Source: Hyposmocoma kahamanoa
Lineage: Eukaryota; Arthropoda; Insecta; Lepidoptera; Cosmopterigidae
Reading direction: 5' to 3'
Length of the DNA stretch: 64,000 nt
NCBI RefSeq assembly: GCF_003589595.1
Contig: NW_020653715.1
Span: 2,450,825-2,514,824 of the forward strand
How positions within the stretch are numbered: position 1 is the first letter of the stretch; every line of letters begins with the position of its first letter. The notes under the pieces were generated by a model. The model did no database searches. It was not told where the DNA came from and saw only the letters and a list, made by a program, of their open reading frames with translations. Shown here piece after piece: positions 11,168 to 22,795 of this stretch. The position numbers and the translations under genes are program-made.

Positions 11168-11365
11168 ATTAAATTAATCAATATATATATTTTACGCTAT
11201 TACCATGGAAATAAAATATAAATTACAATGCTCTGAGATGCATAGAAAAATGCTCTGAGATGCATAGAAAAATGTGCCGCGATGCTCCGAGGTCGTTCTC
11301 AGAGTATTACAATTTATACCTTATTCAAAATGAAATAGCATAAAATATACATTGATAAATTTAAT
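11168..11365. repeat. Foldback element with tandem duplication in loop
   Basis: Arms of about 70 bp pair: left 'attaaattaatcaatatata' ... 'attacaatgctctgag', right is its imperfect inverse ending at 11365. In the loop, 'tgctctgagatgcatagaaa' is duplicated with a 22-bp period (11229 and 11251). It resembles a small inverted-repeat transposon. Confidence 0.65.
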
Positions 11366-12160
11366 GTAGAGGACATTCTTCCCGTCTGCCGGTTTACGCT
11401 GGCTCTAGATGACGACACGAATGGTGCATGTAGTGTTGGATTTTGGAAAAAAATCCATTTTGAAAATATCTAAGTAGCTTTCAGCTGTACAAGTTTATTT
11501 TATAATTCACGTTATATAAGACTTCTAAAGATATTTCCAAGCTAAGACCGTAATATGAGGCTTCAAAATTAAATTTTTTTAATTTTTCGAGAATTTTTCC
11601 GGAAAAATTTCCACTATTTGAATTTTTTCAACAGTAGTTACTGTGTCAAAAGAACTAAAATTTGTTTCTGATAATAAAATCATTTGTTTTTAACGACTTA
11701 AGTAAATAAGTATTAATTACGTTACACATAGAGTTTATGATCAAACGATAGTAGTGGGAGGTGTGAAGCTCAGCAAAATGGCGGCGTATTTCTCAGCGCG
11801 CTGATATTCAAAAACTTCCAAAACAAAACAACTCGTCGAAACCAAAATAATGAGTCCAAACACAATACTTCTATTGTAAGTAGTTGGGTTGCTGCAGCTT
11901 GTCAAATGAAATCAAATCATTTATTTGCTACAAACATGGTGGTCAAGATAACAAAGTAATATAGTAAGTAAACACGTTTCGCCACAAAATAAAACAGACA
12001 TGTAAAAAATTGATCGTCACATGGTCTTATTAAATTATATAATCGATATTACAGTAACAATATGCATATTTGTAATAACAGTCACAGATCCTCAAATAAA
12101 TTTAAATTATTTTATAATTATTGCAAAATTCGCTAATTATTTTTTTTTTTTATAAATAAT
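11366..12160. other. Unassigned interval
   Basis: AT-rich, low-complexity T and A runs, no gene or family recognised. Confidence 0.5.
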
Positions 12161-12164
12161 TCAC

Positions 12165-12260
12165 ACACGCTTGGCCACAGTCTCACCTGATGTTAACCGC
12201 CGTTGGTACGCGTCTGACTAAAAAAAATGCCTATTCACTCTAACCTTGAATAGCCCCAAA
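12165..12260 (-). mobile_element. LINE 3' end fragment
   Basis: 'ctcacctgatgttaaccgcc' and 'atgcctattcactctaacct' resemble the antisense 3' end of lepidopteran LINEs, similar to 34030-34105 but diverged. Confidence 0.45.
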
Positions 12261-12395
12261 TTGTATTTTTCGGGAAATAGAGATGGTCGGTAGAGTAATC
12301 CATCCTTTGCCGTACGCATCAAAAAGGAGAAAGCAAAGCGGTTAGTGCGAATGGTATATCAATGACATAAGGATGGAATACTAAATATAACATGT

Positions 12396-12825
12396 TTAGA
12401 CCTTTAACAATTCGTGTACTCGTAATTTCGCCTTAAATAATTTAATGGGCGAGTCATTAATGTCATTTGGTACTCTATTGTAAATTCTGATACATGCACA
12501 AACAGTATTGATTATGTTTTTCCACCTTGAGTACTTAAAAAAAAAAGTAGTTTGCTAAGATTTATGTAATTGTCTAGTGTACTGGTTGCAGCATGAGCTT
12601 AAAGTTACCACATTATTGTAATGTCATCGGATTTCCATAAAACACCAAATTTCAAATTAATCCAAGAAATGAAATCAAAATATATATCTCTATTCAAACT
12701 AAGGAAAGAGCTGACGACCTTATAATGGCTGAACAGATGTTCGTCAAACAGCCAATAATCATCCCGATTACAGTACCCTTCAAACAAAGTAAATCGCTTT
12801 ACAATAAGTTCGGGAGCTATGAACA
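12396..12825 (-). mobile_element. LINE fragment, reverse-transcriptase C-terminal end
   Basis: The minus strand ends with CACIRIYNRVPNDINDSPIK then LFKAKL.VHELLKV and a stop at 12396, the usual tail of Jockey/CR1-type ORF2. The open minus-strand stretch 12605-12830 probably belongs to the same decayed element in other frames. Confidence 0.55.
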
Positions 12826-13033
12826 GCTGTAGCAATAGATCTCCTTGTGAAAGAGTCCGTCCAGGGAAGTACTGACACCTTCGTCCCGGTTTAGAAGTGT
12901 AAGGGTACACGTGAAATTACAGGCACGTGGGACTTGTCGACTTATGTCTCAGGGTGTAGTGACAGTGCTCCTCAAATCTTCAATCAGGCGCACGACTTGT
13001 TTGTCCCGTTACTTGATAATATAAAAAATAATT
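12826..13033 (+). mobile_element. Family A retroposon, internally deleted
   Basis: 'gatctccttgtgaaagagtc', 'gtgggacttgtcgacttatg' and 'caggcgcacgacttgtttgt' with an A-rich tail. Pieces between are missing. Confidence 0.8.
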
Positions 13034-14140
13034 TTTGCCCGTTATAAGGGAATCGTTTGAGATATGTACTCCAAAATGCACCTTATCCCACATTCTTTTT
13101 TTATATTTTATTATTTCAACACTGCTTACTATGGTAAAAGTATTCATATGGTGTGGAGAAAACCTCATGTGCCTGCATATCTTATAGACGACAGCGAAAA
13201 TTGATCTGCAATATTATCATATTTAAGACCTAATTAACTTTTTACAAGCGTTGTCTCTCTGTTTGCATTCGCTGTACCCCAAAAAATGTTGGCAAAGCAT
13301 TTACACCATAAGTCCACAAAACACCCCGAGGACAATGATTCCGACCACTGTTTCTGTTTACTGATAAAAAGAAAAACCAATTTGACTCCTCCCCCCACGC
13401 CACACCTCCCCTTATCTCGGTCACAAAGGAGCGCTATCTAGCGATAAATTATCGAAATTATTGCATTAAAAATTCCATCTAGTAAGTCAAAGCGTCCATT
13501 ATGGGAAACGCAGAGAAGGTTCCAGAACGAGAACATCGTAACTCTCGCTGTATAATGATAATGTTACGTCCTTGTTGAAGACAAAGTGTAATATTTCTCT
13601 GTAAATGTTATAGGAAACCGTTTTCCCTTGAAACTCCGCTGGCGAGACTACGGATTTCTTTATTGAAGCTACTACGTATTACTTTTCATTATAATAGAAA
13701 TATTTCGAATATTATTTATCGGTCAGTTCTACGTGTAGCGTAGCTACGTAGCTTGCTACAATGCCGTAGCAAAGCTACGATGTCGTAGAATGCTACGATA
13801 AAATTTGTAGCTACACTCTGACTATTAAAAATAATTTGATCGCTCATTACCAAGAAGATTAGCTTATAGATTGCCCGTAAACATCTAAGGGATCAGTTCA
13901 GAAGATAAGTAACTTCATTAACGCTGCCGTTTTATTGCATAGCAATAACCAATTGTCAGCCGGAGAGAAGTATTCTTCTTCCTGAGGTGACGTCTCCTAT
14001 CAGAGGTGGGCTATCTGTATTTTAGACACAGCTGCACGGAACAAGGATCTTGTGCTCAGACTAAACCATGTCCGTAGATTCTTAAGCCACGAAGTACACT
14101 GATTCCTCGTGGTCGTCTTCCCTGGATTTTTCCTTGCGTA
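13034..14140. repeat. Unassigned interval with gtagc-motif cluster
   Basis: 13730-13815 repeats the hexamer cgtagc and its inverse many times (gtagctac palindromes). The rest shows no gene or known repeat. Confidence 0.5.
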
Positions 14141-14149
14141 ATTAGTCAA

Positions 14150-14273
14150 AGCAGGTCGTGTTTATCAACTTTTGTCTCAGTGCCCTTTGTGCTGCACTGC
14201 AACTGTTATGGACAGGCGTGTCGCTTACCATCAGACCCACGACTTGTTCGCCCGTCACTTGGTATAATAAAAA
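14150..14273 (+). mobile_element. Family A retroposon, 3' half
   Basis: 'caactgttatggacaggcgt', 'gtcgcttaccatcagaccca' and 'ttgttcgcccgtcacttggt' with an A run. Confidence 0.75.
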
Positions 14274-14394
14274 AAATAAGCATTATATGACCAAAGTACT
14301 GTAGCTTGCGTTTTTTGACATTACTCAAAACCTCTGATTTCTTATTCACCATCTGCAATATTATTTCATTGGACTCCACGATATTTTTAAAATT

Positions 14395-14600
14395 CTTCTA
14401 TATACATTTTCGAAGGCTTCAAAACGATTGCTCATATTTTGAGTTAAGGTCCATAACTCTACGCCATACAGTAGAACCGAAAACACGTTGGTGTCAAACG
14501 CACCTAGCTGGAGATCTTCAAGGATCGATTGCAGAGTAGATGGCTCAACTTTAGATACACGTTACGCGCTTGTTCTATCCGACATTTGATCTCCACGCTA
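14395..14600 (-). mobile_element. LINE reverse-transcriptase fragment
   Basis: The minus strand encodes EIKCRIEQARNVYLKL with LLCNRSLKI and then, after a frameshift, LLYGVELWTLTQ, a characteristic stretch of an abundant lepidopteran non-LTR polymerase. Both frames are broken by stops outside these pieces. Confidence 0.7.
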
Positions 14601-15685
14601 TGATCACATTAGGAGAGAAGTATATAAAAAGGAAACAAATGCGCTATCTCTGTAAAAGCAAATAACAGATAATCAAGAAAGCGGGCGCGTTGCCAGGGAA
14701 TCGGTAGTTCGCTTAGCCTTATCGCCATATTACCATATTAACTGTATTTATAAGCATTGCCTACTTTGAGCTTGAGTTACAATTGCGTTATTATATTTCT
14801 GAACGGTTAGCCCAAATACGGAGGTATTTGATATACAAGAACCAAATTTTCCCGGATTTTTTGATCCCGAAATCTAACATGAATAGTGAAGATGATAAGT
14901 AATGTAGGTAACTGGGACGTGTATGGTAAGTATTGTTAAATTCTCAAATCTTGGACAATGATTCCAAAAATGGTAAATGTCGACCCTCGAAGAGACTAAT
15001 TACAACCTGTCAGCAGACCATGTCATCGAAAAAAAGGGTATTTAAGATGTAAATGGAAATTCATGAAAGTTGATCTCATGAACACAGATAATACCTTTGT
15101 ACTTACATGCTTTCTTATAATAGACATAATGAAGTAAATATTTTACAACAAACAAGGAGTTAGATGAAATATGTATAAAACGTGACATATTTCAACTTTT
15201 TTTTTAAGTTTTTCACTCGGCAGTTAAGCCCATCAAAGCGAGCACTGTGTTAACTGTCAAAACACATTTGAAGTTGATAAATTTTTAAAATCCGGTATTA
15301 GACAAGCAAGAGGTTTACCCAAAAATTATCACATGATCTATGATACAAAAATTTTGAGAACCTCTAGTTTAGAATATCGTTAGAAGAGACCCTTGCCAAG
15401 CAGTGGAACATACGCGGATTAATATGTAAAGCATTTTTTTTAAGACTTCGGCTGTTATCGTAATAAAATCGGTTGAAACAATCTTAATTTTGGTTTTAAT
15501 TATAAAGACAATTTAAAAAGAACCAATGTCTAACTAGGATATACAGCAAAAGTCAGCTTTGTGACTTGGTTTGAGTATAATAGGATATTTGTATTATGAT
15601 CAAATTATATAAAAAAAATTTTAGACTGACTGGTAAACTCAAGAGCAGGGCAGTTATTTTATCCAACGTATTTTTTTAACGCACA
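14601..15685. other. Unassigned interval
   Basis: AT-rich. A gtaagt at 14926 follows a short open frame but no exon could be supported. Nothing else seen. Confidence 0.45.
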
Positions 15686-15687
15686 CT

Positions 15688-15868
15688 CATAGCGCGCACT
15701 AGGGAAGCCTAATGTGCCATGAACACACACGTAAACAACCACAAATTACACCCAAACTCACGAGAGAAATAAATGTAGGTCATACAAATATTTCTCTCGG
15801 CCTGGGAATCGATCCCGGGATCTCTGCGTGGCAGACCAGCTTGGTAACCGTTCCTCCGAGAAGGCAGT
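15688..15868 (-). mobile_element. Family B tRNA-derived SINE
   Basis: Minus-oriented: tRNA-like head 'aactgccttctcggaggaac' with box-B-like 'ggatcgattcc', then 'tacatttatttctctcgtga' and 'tgggtgtaatttgtggttgt', ending near the '.gtgctagggaa' type tail. Confidence 0.75.
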
Positions 15869-15934
15869 TTGTATTAGTATAAGGGGTGAAAGCTGGGCCT
15901 GTTCTGAAATAATCTCAGTATAGAGTGCTAAAAA

Positions 15935-16335
15935 AACCGACCTCAAAAGTACGTGGAATTACATCTATTTGTCAAGTTTTATTGATATACCCCCTAGTTC
16001 GCCACTATACAGGACTTGACACAGGAGATAATAAAAATCGGTTCTGACTACTCAAAGTATATTGAGAGAGAAAAACGCCTTGAATTGGAGAATAGCAAAA
16101 CCAACCATTGAAATAATTGCTCCTTAACTGAAATTTAGGCGCTATTTATAAAAATGAATGCTGTGGATGATTTTCTTCAAAATGAAATGGGACCACTATG
16201 GAGGTACCCTCTTTCCAACAAAAAAAAGAATCATGAAAATCGGTTCACAAATACCGGAGTTATCGCGTAACATACATACAAAAGGAAAAAACATACAGTC
16301 GAATTGAGAACCTCCTCCTTTTTTTGAAGTCGGTT
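15935..16335. mobile_element. M1 MITE, copy 1 (401 bp)
   Basis: Starts aaccgacctcaaaagtacgt and ends ttttgaagtcggtt, an inverted pair. The interior shares 'aaatgaaatgggaccactat' and 'aatcatgaaaatcggttcac' with the other four copies. No open frame of note. Confidence 0.75.
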
Positions 16336-17190
16336 AAAAAATCAGGGAGCATTATATTAGTAAATAAATATGGCTGTTTACAAAAATAACAGAAGTTGAC
16401 CTGTCCTTTGTATCTTATTCAATTCTACTTATACAATCTTGTCTAGAATCCTATAAGACCTGCTGTGATAGGAATAAGCGGATATATAATCACTGAGAGA
16501 AAAATCCCTCACTCCTCATCCCTCACAATTCGCAAAAGAATATCATTTCACCATTTACATCGGAAACTTTCCACCTGTCCCACATCGAAGACAACTCCGC
16601 GCATAAATCAAGTGACGCTCGCACAAGGCGGTACTCTGAGGCCATTAGCATTTTTTATGCATAGAAATCGATCCGAACCGGCTAATGCCTCCCACGATAC
16701 ATTAATATCTCACTTTTTATGACTCTTCTGTAACAATCCATCTCGTAACCAACGTCACAACTACCAGGACAAGGCAAACAATTCTCAGCGTTAAAACATT
16801 TTTCTTAAGGTTGAAATGTTTGCCGCCGTGACCATGATGCGAAGTTATGCGAGTTGCAAAAGTTGATAATAGGTGGCGTTGGCGATTTTCTTAACGCTTC
16901 CATTTTTCTTTCACGGGCACTTTGAGATTAAAAGTTTGGAAAATGAAATGAAAAGTTCTGAGCTCGCCGTATCGGTAGTATTGGGGGACGTAATTTACGA
17001 TTTTAATGTACGTGTTTATTAACGTACTTTGTGTAAATGAACGGTTTTTCCATCGTACAATGTTTTTGTTAACTAAGCAACCTACTCCTAAAACTCGTAA
17101 GTGCTCAAAATGGCAGTTGCCAGCTCGATCCTCTAGCGATCGGCCACAGATAAGCATTCAAATCTGTATTGTTTACTTTTACTTTTTTTT
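16336..17190. other. Unassigned interval
   Basis: No gene or known repeat. 16500-16700 is less AT-rich but no splice-consistent frame was found. Confidence 0.45.
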
Positions 17191-17458
17191 AACCGATCTA
17201 AAATAATGATTATATATTTTTTTATGTATGTTACGAGATAACTCACGGCATTGTGAATCGATTTTGATGATTCTTTTTGTTGGAAAGAGGGTACCTCGAT
17301 AGTGGTCACGAGGTACCACGAGGTTTAAATTGGAAAAAAATATTCCACCTCTAAGGGTGGCAAATAAGGGTATGAATCCGGTTACGCGCACTTTCCAGTA
17401 ACTGATTTCAATATAGCTTGGCAAATAGATGTAATCCCACGAACTTTTGAGGTCAGTT
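17191..17458. mobile_element. M1 MITE, copy 2 (truncated inside)
   Basis: aaccgatctaaaataatg at the left and 'gaacttttgaggtcagtt' at the right. Shares 'aatcgattttgatgattctt' and 'gttggaaagagggtacctc' with the family. Opposite orientation to copy 1. Confidence 0.7.
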
Positions 17459-17477
17459 TTTTTTTTTATAAAAAAGT

Positions 17478-17755
17478 ATTATAATACCAAGTGACGGGAT
17501 GAACAAGTCATGCACCCGGTGGTAAGCGACACGCCTGTCCGTAATAGTTGCAGTGCCACTAAGAGCTATCGCAAAGATCTTATGGGCACTGCCACTGCGC
17601 CCGTCACCCTGAGACATAAGTTGACAAGTCCCATGTGCCTATAATTTCACCAGCACCCTGAACTTTCCGAACTGGAACGCAGTAATGCTCACATTACTGC
17701 TTGACGGTAGAAATAGGTAAGGTGGCAGACTCGTTCACAATCAGTTCTACTGCTA
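17478..17755 (-). mobile_element. Family A retroposon, near full-length
   Basis: Minus-oriented from 'taataccaagtgacgggatg' to 'gcagactcgttcacaatcag'. It lies 20 bp from the end of M1 copy 2. Confidence 0.85.
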
Positions 17756-17774
17756 CAAAATTGCAACTTAATAC

Positions 17775-17835
17775 ATTCAATCAACCGCGATTTTGGGACC
17801 TGTAAGGGCCCGAGACGTTGGTTTATTAAAGTCTT
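17775..17835. mobile_element. M4 element, small fragment
   Basis: 'gggacctgtaagggcccgag' and 'acgttggttt' match the M4 interior. Confidence 0.45.
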
Positions 17836-19140
17836 TTTTTTCTTTGAAAAATGCAGATTACGCTCTACTTAATAATAATATTTATATACAATAACATGAT
17901 ACTCTGTTTTTCGTTTACTCTCTCAAATTTTTATATTATTTAGTTTATTCGTTTTTACTGTAACGTTTTGACTACCATCCGAGTACATAATATTTCGTCA
18001 ACGGATAAATTTGCTACCCCTAACGCCATCTCGCGTCGGGTAGCGGTACTAAATACATAACCGCGTGTAGAGGTACGTACGCTTTGAAACAACTATTTGG
18101 TTTTATATTAGTTTTTAAATAGTTACTACATACCATTAAGTAATTATTATGATTTGCTATATTCAAATCGTATTAGTTGTATTATTCCGTTTTGTTTCTG
18201 CCCGCAAATTTAATTAAGAGTTCAAAAAAAATTGTAACATGTTCTTTCTTCTTGTTGATTTCATTGATTATAGTTATTGAATTCATTCGATCATATTCAA
18301 TAAATACAATAAAGCTTCATCTACAAATTGTAAAATACAGGTACTATATCACCCGTGTTTTAAAATTTGTAGATAAAATATATTTAAGTACGTAGCATCG
18401 AAAATATTCTTTACAAAACAGATCTTCTGGTCACGTAAAATTAAACGTGCGACAAAAATTCGGACCACCGATCGCGATACAAAGTACGCGGGCGGAATAT
18501 TTTATTTTTTATATTATTTTATTAAATATGGAAAAATAACCCTACAGGGGGTGGGCCTTTGGAATTACCTTGTAGTGATGGGATGATGACTTTCTGAGTC
18601 AGTTCATTATTTTGACTCTAATAAATCAACCGATTTATGTATGCCAACGTTCCACTATCGAATAATGTTGTACTCGTTATCATTGACCAATCTAATACGC
18701 CTTAATTCTAATAATTAAGTTTTATCCAAATTTAAGGCAAGTTAGAATTGCTAGGATCTAGCAAAGTGGGGGTCGGTAGTCTCTGCCTACTCAATGGGAA
18801 TCCGTAATCCAAATATAACCAAGTAAGAGAGGGAAAGAAAGTGAAATGAAAAATGTACGATATGAGTACATTTAAAATCACTTGATATTGTGGACAAATG
18901 CAAGCGTCTTAAATAAAATAAGTAATAATCATAATAGTTTTTATAACACTACATAAGTCCACTTGTTAGTTTTACACAAACCTTATGTACTAAAAAACAT
19001 GGTACTTCGAAAGAAAATTATGTAGTACTTAGTATGTTTTTTTTTCCAAATCCAGTGACTTTTGACGTGCCTTACAATATCAAGGAACTATTTCCCATTG
19101 TTGCTCAGAGTACTTGGTGAGTGAATACTATATGCGTTCT
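17836..19140. other. Unassigned interval
   Basis: AT-rich, no gene or repeat family recognised. Confidence 0.5.
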
Positions 19141-19149
19141 TCCAAAACG

Positions 19150-19385
19150 AATCAGTCTTAAACGATCCAATCACTAAAATCTTCCTCGCAACAGCCACCT
19201 TGGCTTTATTGTATGTAGCGCATCCGAGCGTGTATAAATTTATTCACAGTTTCAAATAACTCAGTGAACGAAGCTCAAACGAGTCAATCGCAATCGAACC
19301 GATTATAAAATCTTCTCTTTCACCACAACAGCCACCTTGGCTTAATTGTATACAGCTTAGTCGCGCGTGTATCTCGAATTTTAAT
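19150..19385 (+). repeat. Degenerate tandem duplication
   Basis: Two units of roughly 125 bp share 'aaaatctt', 'caacagccaccttggctt', 'attgta', 'agc' and 'cgtgtat', at 19170-19240 and 19300-19375. Confidence 0.55.
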
Positions 19386-19639
19386 ATCAGTCGTGCTAAT
19401 CCAGCCTTTTATTTTTGTCGTACTTACGCCTGCGAATTTGCATATAGAAATGTGTTTTATGGTCTCACGTGTAATATATGATTATCTATGAACAATAAAA
19501 TGGTCTTTAGGGGGAAGGAATTTGTTTTTTCTATTCTTTTTTTACGCGGTGGAAATCCCATCGCTATATATATCCTGACATTTTTTTTTTTTTGTGAAAA
19601 TAACCAGTCTTTTGGCAATGTGAACCTACGTTGTTAACT

Positions 19640-19950
19640 GAGTCATTGTATTAAGTATTTAGGATACATTGTCAACCAGCTTCTTAACCTCTTAAAGCCC
19701 CGTGTAGGTACATGAAAATGTACATAATATGTGAAGTAACTGAGATCCGGAAAATATAAGGCTGCTAAGAGATTGACTCCATGAAGCCTGTTTCGGCTGC
19801 ATGCACTTGAACGTGAAGTCATTTTCCGACACCTCGACTGCATGAAGTTGATAAAGACTTCGTGCATTAGCTGCATGCAGTTGAAACCGACTTCATGCAG
19901 CCGAGATCGACTACTTGTAGTCGTGAAGTCGTTGTCAACTTCACACCTTA
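19640..19950. repeat. Short-motif array (catgaag / ctgcatgcag)
   Basis: Between 19780 and 19940 the motifs gcatgcag, catgaag and gacttca recur in both orientations, giving many small hairpins. Nothing recognised between here and 20950. Confidence 0.5.
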
Positions 19951-20959
19951 ACAGCGAGCAGTTAATCTGTTAGCAGCCTTTACTTCTATTATCACGTAAA
20001 TGCACAATAGGCAAAATGTTGCATTCCAATTTAGCGTATAGGGTATCCTTAGAAAAATAAGTTTCTCATACAAAACTTAGGCCTGAAGCATTTATTTAAC
20101 TTTTGACATACGCATACCTCCGGAATTCCGTAATTATTGGCATACAACCATAGACAAAAAAGTAATACTTTCTGTACTCTTATTTTTAAATTTTAGTGAA
20201 GCGCCGTTCTCTTTAGCTCCGATATTTATCGAGTCAACAGATAATGCAACGAAGATTATTCAAGTTGATACATTTTGATACCTGTCCATTGCATTACAAT
20301 GAAATTAAATAAATTATAAATAATTTTAATATATTCTTATTGTTTATTATAATGAATCATCGGATTCTTCTCCATGTGGACGGGAATCATTACTTGAATC
20401 CCCAGTAATAATAATTGTAAATTCTTGAATACACTAGTAAATTGTCAAACGCAGCATTACGATCCCAATCAGACAATATCTTCTTTTTTGAACCCGCTCA
20501 CATTCATGATTAAAACTTCTTCATAAATAAAGTCGATTGTTATAAAAAATCAAACCGGGAACGCATTAGGACATCACTATTTGATTAAAATTCGAGTTGT
20601 CAGAAGTTAACTAAATGGTTGGACGAAGTATAGTACTTTAATGTACAATCACCTGCACATCAAATTATTTATTTATCTATTATTTATCAGCGACACTAAC
20701 ATGTTCAAAACACATTTTTATCTTATTTGACTTGGGTGTTCTACATTGTAAACATAACAATTATAAATGTTGACGGCAATCCTAAAAACAACAATCACAA
20801 ACTAAATTTAAATTTGCGATAATTTAACATACATGAATAATTTAAATTAGATAGCAATAGAATACTCTGAAAAATACTATAGGAACTTGATTAATTTTTT
20901 TTAGTTTATTTTCTTTAGAAGGAATCGATGTTACCACCAAATATATCTAAATCAGAATC

Positions 20960-21195
20960 AGTACGAAGACTAAACAGATTTATAAGGCGAGAGTGAGCGG
21001 GCAAGTTGGTAAGGGCCGACCAAGGCGAGGCCACCCTAAAGAAGGGCCAGGTCAAGAGTACCTTTAACCGACGAGCGTATATGAAAACACTGATGCGTGT
21101 TGATGAGGCGAAAGATCTGTGGCAAATCGAAGACTGTTGTCTCCGCGCACCCTGATGGGGGAAAAGCGTGAAGTATATGTATGTATGTATATCTA
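20960..21195 (+). mobile_element. LINE 3' end fragment
   Basis: Reads GRPRRGHPKEGPGQEYL before a stop, a pattern seen near the C-terminus of non-LTR elements, then 'gcgcaccctgatgggggaaa' and a tail of (tatg)n at 21177-21192. The frame is broken. Confidence 0.5.
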
Positions 21196-21422
21196 AATCA
21201 GGACTGATAACATTTCTGTCGTTGTATGACTGAACTTTAGTTCCAATACCGCTTCCAGTGCAACGGAACAAGATCCGTCAATGTAGTATATGTATTCCTA
21301 CCTGAGGTATTGTAATTTGGTCTTAGGGGATTAAAAGCAAATGTGATGTTGAAAGAGGGCGCAAGACGCTGGTGGTATTAGTGTGATTGTACTACTTAAA
21401 ACAGTCGGTTTACGCGAGCAAT

Positions 21423-21626
21423 CTATTTATTGCCAGATTTATCTGACCCCTGATATTTCCAGTTAATTTGTATTGAGAAAGTCAGAGGTTGAGTTATATT
21501 TACTTTGATCTCAAGTTCAACGTAAATTATAGAAGCGTTGCGAGTAAAGCTTTCTTGGCATTCTCTCCAATTGTACAATCTACGAACGGATAAATAGGGC
21601 CGTTCCTCAACCAATACACAAGACAT
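21423..21626 (-). other. Unassigned open frame, possible exon
   Basis: A 67-codon minus-strand frame with mixed codon use and a plausible internal peptide (YNWRECQESFTRNASIIYVE). A pyrimidine-rich acceptor ending ttcgtag sits inside it and a possible gtaaat donor follows ELEIK. No family recognised. It could be chance. Confidence 0.15.
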
Positions 21627-21696
21627 TTGAATCTAGCATAGAAAATACATAATACTCGACGAAGATACGTCATATCATAAAAATACGAAAATATTA

Positions 21697-21845
21697 AAAA
21701 TCAAACTATTTTTCCGGATTTAAATCGCGTATATTTGTTTTTTCAAACAAACCGACGTTTGAAAAAACAAATATACGCGATTTAAATCCGGAAAAATAGT
21801 TTCATTTCCTATGTGTAACAATCGCGAAAACCTAACAACTCGATA
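21697..21845. mobile_element. M4 foldback copy
   Basis: Almost perfect palindrome: 'aaactatttttccggattta', 'atttgttttttcaaacaaac', then the inverse of both, ending 'tttcatttcctatgtgtaac'. The loop of the longer copies is missing. Confidence 0.7.
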
Positions 21846-21849
21846 TTAA

Positions 21850-22225
21850 AAATTAAGTAAATTTTAAAATCAGTGGTGACAAAAATAAAGAAATTACAAA
21901 CTCTGAAGACATGTCTTAAAATTGTTTAAACCTTGTGAAAGTATATCAAAATCTGTGCTAAACATCATTGTAGTATACCTACAAAAAAATTCATTCGCAT
22001 CGCAAAATTTTGCCAAATCATTCGCTCATAAAACGATAATCCATATTTATCTTCCACTCGAAAACATTGGAGACAACTGAAATCGAGACAATGGGGGTTA
22101 TGCCGCAGTGCATTAGGGACGATTATCGAAAAGAATCAAAGTGCGTTAACCCTTCCGAATGTCGAGCCGCTTTGTGGACAAATGGAATGTAGGGCTATTG
22201 TAACAGCGAGCGCATTTTTATTACC
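21850..22225. other. Unassigned interval
   Basis: No gene or repeat recognised. Confidence 0.5.
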
Positions 22226-22228
22226 ATA

Positions 22229-22407
22229 CTTTTTTATAATATCAAGTGACGGAACGACCAAGTCGTACGCCTGATGGTAAGCTACACGCCTGTCCATAAC
22301 AGTTGTAATGCCACTCAGAGCTTTAAATCGCTATGATCTGAGAGGCACTGCCACTGCGCCCGTCAGTCTGAGACATAAGTTGACAAGTCTCATGTGCCTG
22401 TAATTTC
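22229..22407 (-). mobile_element. Family A retroposon, 3' part, split by LINE tail
   Basis: 'ttataatatcaagtgacgga' to 'catgtgcctgtaatttc'. Interrupted at 22407; the rest follows at 22662. Confidence 0.85.
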
Positions 22408-22661
22408 TCTCACTTATGATGCATGTGCACGGCAGCGCTAATAGCATCCTAGCCGTTGTTGCCAATAGGCTGGACTGCCCCTACCAACTACATTAGGTGC
22501 AACTACACGTGCGTAGGGTAGTGGTCTAGACTTTCAATTCCTTTTACTAAAATTAAGTAATTTTGTATTGTACTAACCATAGCACGTAAGAAAAATTTAC
22601 TGTATTACTAACATTATTATGGATCATGGTCCGAAATAAATAATTCTATTCTATTCTATTC
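22408..22661 (+). mobile_element. LINE 3' end inserted in family A
   Basis: Non-coding tail with 'ggctggactgcccctaccaa' and 'catggtccgaaataaataat', ending in (attct)n at 22643-22663. Flanked by taatttc at 22401-22407 and 22662-22668, a target duplication from target-primed reverse transcription. Confidence 0.8.
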
Positions 22662-22795
22662 TAATTTCATCAGCACCCTCTTACTCTTCAAAACCGGAAC
22701 GCAGTAATGCTCACATTACTGCTTGGCCGCATAAATAGATAAGGTGGCAATACTTCCCTGGACGTTCAACAAGGAGCTCTGATTCTACTAAAATT
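22662..22795 (-). mobile_element. Family A retroposon, 5' part
   Basis: Resumes with 'taatttcatcagcaccctct' and ends 'cctggacgttcaacaaggag'. Confidence 0.85.

Noticed and set aside
14880..14926. Possible first exon ending at a gtaagt donor
   Set aside because: Only about 12 codons from an ATG, with stops just upstream; not supportable.
20915..21271. 118-codon minus-strand frame
   Set aside because: It is antisense to a LINE-like 3' end with a (tatg)n tail.
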